Below are positions 27,283-34,622 of a DNA stretch of 64,000 bases, in pieces (the stretch's first letter is position 1; the number at the start of each line of letters is the position of its first letter). The translations under genes were made by a program, and so were the position numbers. The notes under the pieces were generated by a model that had not been told where the DNA came from, did no database searches, and saw nothing but the letters and a program-made list of their open reading frames with translations. The stretch is from NCBI RefSeq assembly GCF_001007935.1, contig NZ_CP011451.1, positions 2,542,001 to 2,606,000 on the forward strand, written 5' to 3'. The DNA is from Nitrosomonas communis. Lineage in GTDB: Bacteria; Pseudomonadota; Gammaproteobacteria; Burkholderiales; Nitrosomonadaceae.

Positions 27283-28125
27283 ATGTTTAAACCTTATTTA
27301 AGCCGATGGAATTTGATTTCCGATGGCGATCCCATTGTCACGCGTAGCAGTTATTTATTGCGGGTGCGTATGGATGGGCACATAAATGGCAATCCTGCCA
27401 TGCTAAAAATGCCATGGATACCGAAGAGAAATTCGGCGGCTTAGTTATGCAATGGTGGAATGGCGATGGCGCAGCACGAGTGTATGCGTATGAAGGCGAT
27501 GCTTTATTGATGGAGCGGGCACAAGGAACAAATTCTCTCATCGAAATGGCGTACGAAGGTCAGGATGATGAGGCTAGCCGCATCGCTTGTAACGTAATCG
27601 CCAAATTACACAAACCCCGATCGACACCTCCGCCCGAACTTATCCCATTAAATATTTGGTTTGAAGCGTTAGAATCAGCTGCCCAGCGCGAAGATAGCTT
27701 GCTTCTCGAAAGTTTAGCTGTCGTAAGGAAGCTATTGGCGTCACCGCGCGACATTGTAGTGCTGCATGGTGACGTGCATCACGCAAACGTACTGGATTTT
27801 GGCTCGCGCGGCTGGCTAGCCATCGATCCAAAGCGAATAATCGGCAAACGCGGCTATGACTACGCAAATCCTCTGTGTAATCCAGAATTGCCAACGGTCA
27901 CAGATCCCCTCACTCAGATTTATTTGCCAATCTCACGTGATTGCGCAAGCTGCTAATTTGGAACGACAGCGCTTATTGCAGTGGACATTGGCGTATGCTG
28001 GCTTATCGGCTTCATGGTTCTTGGAAGAGGATGATCACCAAAACGCTGATTTGGATCTTTTCATTGCTGAACTAGCTCTGCAAGCCCTATCAATGGGAGC
28101 AAATAATCATGAGGGCATTTATTGA
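27283..28125 (+). pseudogene. Aminoglycoside 6-phosphotransferase-like kinase, two frameshifts
   Basis: Three frames join into one APH(6)/hydroxyurea-kinase-type protein. The first is 27283 on (LSRWNLISDGDP, then SYLLRVRMDG). The second is 27414 on (EEKFGGLVMQWW, then the catalytic loop LHGDVHHANVLDFG, WLAIDPKRIIGKRGYDYAN). The third, after about 27920, reads SHVIAQAANLERQRLLQW. The HGD catalytic motif and the DP metal site survive, but frameshifts near 27405 and 27925 break the gene. It is a resistance-type relic, probably inactive. Confidence 0.78.
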
Positions 28126-28679
28126 CAAACTGCGCATTGAACCCATCACACAGGATAACGCGACCGATGCCAAGGCCATTTGATGGAACATTTATTATCA
28201 ACGCTCGTTTGTACTCTACTCTCGACTTTACCCGATGGCTTCTGCTACGAGATAATCTTCATACCCTCCTACGAAAAGCGCTATAGTCATGCCGAGATCG
28301 ACCCACGAATTTCGGAGAGTATCTGAAACATTCCAATCACTCTGGATTCTTGGCCCATTTGCAAGGTCGCCCTGCAGGTTTATTATTACTTTCGGAAAGC
28401 TGGAACCGAATGGCCGTGATCGACGATATCTAGGTAGATGCTTCTCATCGGCGTCCAGGCATTGCAACAGCTCTGCTGAAAGAAGTCGATGCTTGGGCAC
28501 ATCAGAGGTATCTCTCCGGTCTCCGATTGAAAACTCAGGGTATACCATTGTCGTAACGTGCCAATTATATGAACATCACGGTTTCGTTTTGGGCGGTTTA
28601 GATCAATATCTATATGCCGGTACCCATGAAAATTCCAAGAAAAATCGCACTATTCTGAAATCGTTTGTTCAATAATTAG
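28109..28679 (+). pseudogene. GNAT acetyltransferase relic
   Basis: ATG at 28109 overlaps the end of the kinase relic by 17 bases and reads MRAFIDKLRIEPITQDNA before a stop. Later pieces in other frames read ALLKEVDAWAHQRGISGLRL and YEHHGFVLGGLDQYLYAG, the acetyl-CoA-binding half and the C-terminus of a GNAT enzyme. Several stops and shifts are present. Overlap with the kinase suggests the two once formed an operon. Confidence 0.65.
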
Positions 28680-28801
28680 AATAAAAACATCTAACTATGC
28701 AACGCTATTTACAGCTCGCGAATGATGAAAAATAAGAGCGGCGGTTGGGTTTATTGTTTGCAAGAATAGGAATTGTTTGTTCTGGACCTGACCATGATGT
28801 G

Positions 28802-30061
28802 CTATTTTGCCCGCCGCTTAACGGCATAACTATACTGGATAGGCCATTCAGGTTCTATCCCTAACGTATGTTGCGCCTTGAGGGCCCAGTAAGGCTCCCG
28901 CAGTAACTCTCGGCCGATAAAAACGAGATCCGCCTGTCCGCTGGTGATGATTTCATCCGCGTATTGCGGGTCAGTAATCAATCCCACCCCGCCTGTGTAG
29001 ACTTGTGCTTCATTTCGGACGCGTTGGGCAAATTGAACCTGGTAGCCTCGGGCAACGGGAATTCTTGCATCGGGTATAACACCGCCGGACGAGACATCGA
29101 TCAGATCCGTTCCAAGTAACTTTAGTTCTCTGCAAAGAATAATCGATTGCTCTATATCCCAGCCACCATCGACCCAGTCAGTGGCAGAGATTCGCACGAA
29201 GAAAGGCAGCTCGGACGGGATAACATCGCGGAGGCGTTTGGCAACGCTTAGCAAAAGCCGCATGCGATTTGCCAAACTGCCGCCATAATTATCAGTGCGA
29301 TGATTACTTAAAGGTGATAAAAATTCGTGCATCAGGTAGCCGTGTGCTGCATGAAGTTCTATCACTTTAAAGCCCGCGTCCAGTGCACGTCGAGCCGCCG
29401 TCTCCCATGCTTCAACGCAATGCTCAATATCTGTTTCTGACATGGCGTTGGGAACCGGATCGTCTGGGTAAAAAGGCAGAGGACTGGGACCAATCACTGG
29501 CCAGCCTCCTTCCGCCGGAGTTTTCAGGCTACTGCCACCATTCCAAGGAACATTACAGCTGGCTTTGCGTCCAGCATGGGCGAGCTGGATACCTGGAATC
29601 GCGCCTTGCCTCTCCACAAATCGTGCAATGCGAGCTAATGGCTCGATATGCTCATCTTTCCAAATCCCCATGTCTCCCGGTGTAATGCGTCCCTCAGCCG
29701 TGACTGCAGTGGCTTCAACAACTACAAGTCCTACACCACCCATTGCCCGGCTACCCAGATGGACGAGATGGAAGTCGTTGGCAAAACCGTCGTGAGCAGA
29801 ATACATGCACATGGGCGATATTGCGATCCGGTTGCGGAAAGTAACGCCGCGAAGGGTAAGTGGGGACATCAGATCCTCTTCCGGGATTTCTCGGTCATGC
29901 TCGCTCTGACATTGTGTTTGGATAGCGGCATTGCTCAGCCGGCGGTCACTGACCGGAGCAGCTGTGGTAACTTCTGCGGTGGTGTTGGCAGTAAGGCTTG
30001 TCTTGCTCAGAGGGTCAGGAGTTCCGTCTATATTGTGTTTGTTCTCGTCATTATGAGACAT
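28802..30061 (-). CDS. NADH:flavin oxidoreductase, YqjM-type old yellow enzyme
   Basis: The ATG at 30061 has GAGGGAAAAGC upstream and gives 419 aa; earlier in-frame starts run into an IS3 end. After a low-complexity N-terminal tail of about 65 residues comes an FMN-binding TIM barrel: LTLRGVTFRNRIAISPMCMY (with the Cys that tunes FMN in YqjM), HAGRKA, then HAAHGYLMHEFLSPLSNHR with the substrate-binding His pair, and IGRELLREPYW. It reduces activated C=C bonds with NAD(P)H. The extra N-terminal tail is unusual for the family. Confidence 0.88.
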   Translation of the reverse strand: MSHNDENKHNIDGTPDPLSKTSLTANTTAEVTTAAPVSDRRLSNAAIQTQCQSEHDREIPEEDLMSPLTLRGVTFRNRIAISPMCMYSAHDGFANDFHLVHLGSRAMGGVGLVVVEATAVTAEGRITPGDMGIWKDEHIEPLARIARFVERQGAIPGIQLAHAGRKASCNVPWNGGSSLKTPAEGGWPVIGPSPLPFYPDDPVPNAMSETDIEHCVEAWETAARRALDAGFKVIELHAAHGYLMHEFLSPLSNHRTDNYGGSLANRMRLLLSVAKRLRDVIPSELPFFVRISATDWVDGGWDIEQSIILCRELKLLGTDLIDVSSGGVIPDARIPVARGYQVQFAQRVRNEAQVYTGGVGLITDPQYADEIITSGQADLVFIGRELLREPYWALKAQHTLGIEPEWPIQYSYAVKRRAK

Positions 30062-30188
30062 AGCTTTTCCCTCGCTGTAAATTGCCAGTATACGCCTTTT
30101 GATCTGCCTGAAATACTCGTAGAGGGATAATTGCTGATTGAGCACGTACATCAATATCATACAGATAGTTCTAAATTCACAGCACACC

Positions 30189-30340
30189 TTAACTATGGTC
30201 ATTTTTAGTGCCAAAAGTTGAGAGAGGTATTAACCTGAACAACTCACTTAAGGAGGCAATAAATGGCATCAATAGGAAAACGATTCAAACCGGAGCAAAT
30301 TGTGAATCTTCTACGAGAAATAGGAGATCGCATAGAGTGA
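30189..30340 (+). mobile_element. IS3-family left end (type C) with OrfA start
   Basis: A left terminal repeat (TTAACTATGGTCA, then TTTAGTGCCA, then GTTGAGAGAG) matches the inverted right ends at 21841 and 25461. GGAGG precedes the ATG at 30263, which opens MASIGKRFKPEQIVNLLREI and stops at 30340. OrfA is truncated after 25 codons. Confidence 0.68.
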
Positions 30341-30489
30341 CGACTATGGAAAAAATCGGATGAGAGAACCATCCTAACTCATGAAATACTCTGGAAACAC
30401 AGGTTAATGTTGATGACATTATGATATGTCAACAATGTCTAAATGTTTATACTGCTAGCTTTTTACCCAAAAGGAGCATTTCCAGAATA

Positions 30490-30607
30490 TACAAAACGGA
30501 ACTAGTAGAAGAGATCGCAGCACAGGCAGAGATACTCAAAGCTACCGCAGCCAAGGCCTTAAAAGCCATGATCGATACTGTAATTGCAACCGTCGCCAAG
30601 GGTGATA
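30490..30607 (+). pseudogene. HU-type DNA-binding protein gene, split by IS630
   Basis: It reads KTELVEEIAAQAEILKATAA, then KALKAMIDTVIATVAKGD, the N-terminal helices of a HU-family nucleoid protein. The IS630 type B element begins at 30608. On its far side (34503 on), removal of the element and one TA gives GDIIMLFGLAF, a drifted version of the HU turn (GD...L.GFG.F), ending in a stop near 34545. The start codon is not evident, so the gene had decayed before or after the insertion. Confidence 0.7.
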
Positions 30608-30642
30608 TATCGCAACCAGATAATATTGATTATAATTTAGCG

Positions 30643-31329
30643 ATGGCCTATTCACTGGATTTCCGCCGTAAAGTCCTGTCTGTCCGAAAGAAAGAAGGAC
30701 TTACGATAGCCGAGGTGGCGGCCCGGTTTGATGATTGATCTTGAGGTATTGCGGCAGGATGTTCTCGATTATCCTGATGCTTATCAGTACGAGCGGGCAA
30801 AACGTTTGGGTGTAGCGCAGAACGCTATTTTTCTGGCGCTCAAGAAGCTTGACATCACCTATAAAAAAAACTCTGAAGCATCCCAAAGCAATTGATCACG
30901 CACGGCGCATCTTTCAGGAGAAGATGGCCGCTTATGAAGCTGCAGGCCAGGCCATTGTCTACATTGATGAAAGTGGCTTTGCGCAGGATGCACCGCGCAC
31001 GCACGGTTATGCACCTGCTGGTCAGAGATGTCATGGCACGCATGACTGGCATGCGCCAAGTCGTATCAACGCGATCGGCGCCCTGATCGGAAAGCTATTG
31101 CTCACGTCAGCCTGTTTGCACTCAATATCAATGCGGATGTGTTTCACGAATGGGCGATGCAGGACCTGTTGCCTAAATTACCGTCACATGCCGTCGTTGT
31201 GATGGACAATGCCACCTTCCATAAGAGGCAGGATACGCAAGAGGCCATACAAAACGCTGGGCACACCCTTGAATATTTGCCCGCCTATTCTCCTGATCTA
31301 AACCCCATCGAACATAAATGGGCACAGGC
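30643..31329 (+). pseudogene. IS630 type B transposase, deleted and truncated by intron
   Basis: The OrfA start MAYSLDFRRKVLSVRKKEG is followed by loss of about 25 codons relative to copy 2. The reading resumes LEVLRQDVLDYPDAYQYERA, DITYKKN and an A8 run. The catalytic frame continues HPKAIDHARRIFQEKM, IVYIDESGFAQD, VMDNATFHKR and YSPDLNPIEHKWAQA, and is cut at 31330 by the intron. The final codons resume at 34416. Confidence 0.75.
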
Positions 31330-31675
31330 GTTCGCAGTAACAGCAATTTAACTAGCGGGTTAAAGTCCCGTCCAAGGAATTGTCCATACGCCTTGGTAGC
31401 ACGAAGGAGCGGCATTCAAGTAATTGAGTGACGTGAGTTTCTAAACGACAAAGATGCAGGCCGTAACGCAAGTGAACCTAGAAGTAGCCTCGTAAACTAA
31501 ATGCGGTTGCCGACCTCGTGTCTGTATAGGGAAGGCCGAAGTGATAGTGTGCTGGTAATGGAAGCCACACTAGCGAGCCGTCGGGGTAGCAGGGTCGGCA
31601 TGTATCGGAAGTTAAATTGTACAGTGCTGGAGATCCATAACGGTTGACGTGGTCAAGTAAAATCGGACACCTCAG

Positions 31676-32503
31676 TTAAGCTGCTTTTATCGATTCTGCT
31701 GCTTCTGCTTCATATTGATTCGGACTTTTGTAATCCAGGTATGAATGCAGTCTTTGGTTGTTATAAAACACGGCGATATACTGCAAAATATCCTGCTGTG
31801 CTGCATGGCGGGTTTGGTAATGCCGCCATTGGCAGCGTTCCTGCTTGAGGCTGCCAAAGAAACTTTCCGCAACCGCATTATCCCAACAATTTCCCAGACG
31901 ACTCATGCTGCCAATAAAACCGTATGCTTTCAGTAGATTGCGGTATGCTTTACTAGCATACTGCGACCCACGATCCGAATGCACGATCAGGCCAGGCGGT
32001 GGCCGGCGTAGCCAGATCGCCATTCGTAATGCATCACAAACCAGTGTTGCTTTCATCCGTGAGCTCATACTCCAGCCCACCACCTTTCGGGAGAACAAAT
32101 CGATAACAATCGCCAGATACAGCCAGCCTTCCTGAGTCCAAATGCAGGTAATGTCGCAAACATAGACTTGATCCGGTCTGGCAACCGTAAATTGCCGATT
32201 CAATTGGTTCTCAAACACTGGCAACGGGTGATTGCTGTCCGTCGTCACCTTGTATTTCTTCCGGTGTTTCACTTGTATCCCGGCTTCTTGCATTAGTCTT
32301 CTCGCCTTCCAGCGACCAACCCGATAGCCCAAGGCACTTAGCGCTCGCTTCATCCTGCGACTGCCATAGGTATAATCGCATGATTTTGCAATATTCTGCA
32401 CAGCATTAAGTAGTTGCCTGTGGTGTAGATCATCCGGGCAATTGCAGCAGCGTTGTTCATAGTCATGAGTCAAGCACTGCGACTGACACCCAATAGCCGG
32501 CAC
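31676..32503 (-). CDS. IS3 type D transposase OrfB, catalytic region
   Basis: 275 aa with the complete rve-type core: VCDITCIWTQEGWLYLAIV (first Asp), IVHSDRGSQYAS (second Asp) and WDNAVAESFFGSLKQE (Glu). The expected N-terminal extension reads KYSFITQKKKTYPVGLMC, then RLLGVSRSA in the -1 frame after OrfA, but a stop and a one-base shift near 32465 separate it from this frame. OrfB is therefore probably damaged at its start. Confidence 0.8.
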   Translation of the reverse strand: MPAIGCQSQCLTHDYEQRCCNCPDDLHHRQLLNAVQNIAKSCDYTYGSRRMKRALSALGYRVGRWKARRLMQEAGIQVKHRKKYKVTTDSNHPLPVFENQLNRQFTVARPDQVYVCDITCIWTQEGWLYLAIVIDLFSRKVVGWSMSSRMKATLVCDALRMAIWLRRPPPGLIVHSDRGSQYASKAYRNLLKAYGFIGSMSRLGNCWDNAVAESFFGSLKQERCQWRHYQTRHAAQQDILQYIAVFYNNQRLHSYLDYKSPNQYEAEAAESIKAA

Positions 32504-32552
32504 ATGAGGCCGACCGGGTAGGTCTTTTTCTTTTGGGTGATGAACGAATACT

Positions 32553-32849
32553 TCACTTCGTTTCTTTCGCGAAAAAGACCGCCGCCTCCTTTAGTATTTG
32601 CCGCTCAAGCTTTAATTGCTTGTTTTCTAGTTTAAGCCGCCGGATTTCTTCCTGCTCCGGTGTCAGTTTCCCATTACCGCGGAATGCCTGACCATTAGTA
32701 TCCGCCTGGCTTTCCCTGATCCATCGCCCAAGCATGTTAGCCCTGATTTCCAGGTTTCTGGCAGCTTCTGCTATCGTTAATCCCTGATCCAGTACCAAGC
32801 TGATTGCATCCAGCTTGAATTCCTTTGTATAGTGTTTCCTAGGTTCCAT
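32553..32849 (-). CDS. IS3 type D transposase OrfA
   Basis: The frame opens at 32861, but MEPRKHYTKEFKLDAI at 32849 is the usual IS3 OrfA start. A helix-turn-helix (TIAEAARNLEIRANMLGRWI) is followed by a leucine-zipper-like segment (EIRRLKLENKQLKLERQILK). It ends FFAKETK, where a -1 frameshift would enter OrfB. Confidence 0.82.
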   Translation of the reverse strand: MEPRKHYTKEFKLDAISLVLDQGLTIAEAARNLEIRANMLGRWIRESQADTNGQAFRGNGKLTPEQEEIRRLKLENKQLKLERQILKEAAVFFAKETK

Positions 32850-32907
32850 TTCATCCTCCAATTAAGACTATTTTCTCTTAACTGGAGTGTCCGGGTCTAT
32901 TAGACCA

Positions 32908-33343
32908 TATCAAGATTGTTGATGCCGGCAAAGAGAAGTTTCGCTTTCTGGGATTTGAACTGAAGATGAATGTCGGCTCAAAGGGGATGGCTTACCCGCA
33001 CATCAATCCGTGCGATAAGGCGGTAAAGAAGGTAAAGACCCGCATCAGTGAGATAACGGCGAGGAACCAGACATGGAGACCGTTGGACGAGGTAGTGCGT
33101 GATATGAATCGAACGCTGCGCGGTTGGTCGGAGTATTTTCATTTCAGGAATTCATCGGCGGTATTTCTCAAGGTGAAACGTTTTGCTGAAGAGCGGTTGA
33201 GAATTCATCTACGCAAGCGGTACAAGGTGACGAATTGGAAATCAGCAATGATTCAATTTCCGAGGTGCGTACTGTATGAGAAGCATGGACTCTACAAATT
33301 ATCAACGATAGCTGGCTGGAAGATGGCGCATGCCTCGACGTGA
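32908..33343 (+). pseudogene. Group II intron reverse transcriptase/maturase, C-terminal fragment
   Basis: The frame is open from the IS3 edge: IVDAGKEKFRFLGFEL, then LRGWSEYFHFRNSSAVFLKV (maturase domain X), ending in a basic tail (LRKRYKVTNWKSAM). The catalytic reverse transcriptase blocks, including the YxDD box, are missing. It cannot support intron mobility. Confidence 0.82.
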
Positions 33344-33498
33344 AGAGCATCGGAAAGCTGTGTGCGTTAATAACGCATGCACGGTTTGATGAGGAAGGGC
33401 TGGTGAAATTGACTATGGAATGGCTATTGAGGCACCGCCAAACGAAAGGGGCGGAAACAGATATAGCATGTCCCCTATAAATTGATTGTAATTTACAG

Positions 33499-33924
33499 AT
33501 GACCTATCCGATATTATTTCGCCGTAAAGTATTATCCGTTCGTGAGAAGGAGAACCTCTCAATCGCGCAAGTGGCCAAGCGTTTTGGTGTAGGGGTCGCC
33601 AGCGTGATGCGTTGGATCAAAACTCCCGATCCCAAGACCACCCGCAACAAACCTGCCACCAAGATCAACATGGAAATGTTGGCGCAGGACATCAAGAATT
33701 ATCCGGACGCGTATCAGTACGAGCGCGCCAAACGGTTGGGTGTCAGCAAGCAAGGCATTAACCATGCTTTAAAGCGTCTGGGCGTGACTTATAAAAAAAA
33801 AGCCTGTGTCACCCCAAAGCCAGCGAAAAAGAGCGGCGTATCTTCCAGAAAAAAATTGAAGACTATGAGCGAGCAGGCCGCGTTATCGTCTACCTTGATG
33901 AAAGCGGCTTTGCGCACGACATGA
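33499..33924 (+). CDS. IS630 type A copy 2, OrfA
   Basis: 141 aa. The first 98 residues are almost identical to copy 1 OrfA. The extra A sends the frame into the third phase after TYKKK, giving a non-homologous tail that ends at 33924 inside the duplication. Confidence 0.72.
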   Translation: MTYPILFRRKVLSVREKENLSIAQVAKRFGVGVASVMRWIKTPDPKTTRNKPATKINMEMLAQDIKNYPDAYQYERAKRLGVSKQGINHALKRLGVTYKKKACVTPKPAKKSGVSSRKKLKTMSEQAALSSTLMKAALRTT

Positions 33925-33943
33925 AAGCGGCTTTGCGCACGAC

Positions 33944-34348
33944 ATGCCACGCACGCATGGCTATGCGCCAGTGGGTGAGCGCGTCCATGGCGTAAAAAAC
34001 TGGCATGCACGAGGTCGAACCAATGTGATTGGCGCTCTCATCGGAAAGACGCTGCTGACCATAAGTCTGTTCATCGCCAATATCACCGCTGACATTTTCT
34101 ATGCGTGGATAACGCAGGACCTGTTGCCTAAACTTTTGCCCGCTTGCGTGATTGTCATGGACAACGCAACCTTTCATAAACGGCAGGATATCCAAACCGC
34201 CATTGCCAATGCCGGGCATACACTTGAATACCTACCGCCTTATTCCCCTGACTTAAATGACATTGAACCCAAATGGGCTCAGGCCAAAGCCATCAGAAAA
34301 AAGGAAGGTTGTTCCATCGAGCAGCTCTTTGCCGCTTATGAAATTTAA
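33944..34348 (+). CDS. IS630 type A copy 2, OrfB catalytic part
   Basis: 134 aa, identical in protein sequence to copy 1 from MPRTHGYAP to the end, with VMDNATFHKR and DLNDIEPKWAQ. Because of the 23-bp duplication just upstream, the first catalytic Asp region (VYLDESGF) is out of frame with this segment. Confidence 0.72.
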   Translation: MPRTHGYAPVGERVHGVKNWHARGRTNVIGALIGKTLLTISLFIANITADIFYAWITQDLLPKLLPACVIVMDNATFHKRQDIQTAIANAGHTLEYLPPYSPDLNDIEPKWAQAKAIRKKEGCSIEQLFAAYEI

Positions 34349-34622
34349 ATCATTTTATATGGGATCTGCTATAAGCAACTCCTAATGGCGATTGAAAGCC
34401 AGTCCTTTACTCTACCAAAGCACTGCGTAGACAACAAAACCAGACCGTTGAGATGCTCTTCAAATCCTATACATTATGAATCATTCTTAACTGGTTAGGC
34501 TATATTATTATGCTGTTTGGGCTTGCCTTTTGTCATGTTTGATTTTGAAATAAAATTATGATGTCAATCCATCTAATCTTATTTTAAAATATGCCGGGGT
34601 TATAATGAGGGCTTAGGGCTTG

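Larger units (their letters stand above)
31650..32907 (-). mobile_element. IS3-family element (type D)
   Basis: 1258 bp with terminal repeats TGGTCAAGTAAAATCGGACA at the left and TGGTCTAATAGACCCGGACA inward from the right, each followed by a shared CAGTTAAG. OrfA and OrfB are on the minus strand. The flanks show no target duplication, and about 300 codons of the intron reverse transcriptase are missing, so the insertion was accompanied or followed by a deletion. Confidence 0.85.
33464..34371 (+). mobile_element. IS630-family element, type A, copy 2
   Basis: 908 bp, nearly identical to 16669-17552 apart from a handful of substitutions, one extra A in the A-run (A9 instead of A8), and a 23-bp tandem duplication at about 33899-33944. 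TA flanks both ends. It sits in the 3' part of the group II intron. The duplication breaks the catalytic frame, so this copy is not autonomous. Confidence 0.88.
31330..34415 (+). mobile_element. Group II intron remnant carrying IS3 and IS630 insertions
   Basis: The boundaries come from comparison with the uninterrupted IS630 copy: the exon ends GGCACAGGC, the intron begins GTTCGC at 31330 and ends CTCTAC at 34415, and the exon resumes CAAAGCACTGCG. The 5' part (31330-31649) is structured RNA sequence typical of domain I. Most of the reverse transcriptase is missing where the IS3 sits. The C-terminal maturase part follows (32908-33343), then domain V/VI-like sequence split by an IS630 at 33464. 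Confidence 0.78.
30608..34502 (+). mobile_element. IS630-family element, type B, copy 1, interrupted by a group II intron
   Basis: The left repeat starts TATCGCAACCAGATAAT at 30608. The right end, at 34416-34502, reads AAAGCACTGCG to GGTTAGGCTA and matches the intact end of copy 2 (42628-43507). A TA lies on each side. The transposase is broken three ways: an internal deletion of about 75 bases in OrfA at 30732, the A8 run between the two frames, and the group II intron at 31330. The element interrupts the HU relic. Confidence 0.82.

Noticed and set aside
30410..30435. 10-bp palindrome with 6-base spacer resembling an operator
   Set aside because: It lies between IS fragments with no intact gene downstream to regulate; likely incidental.
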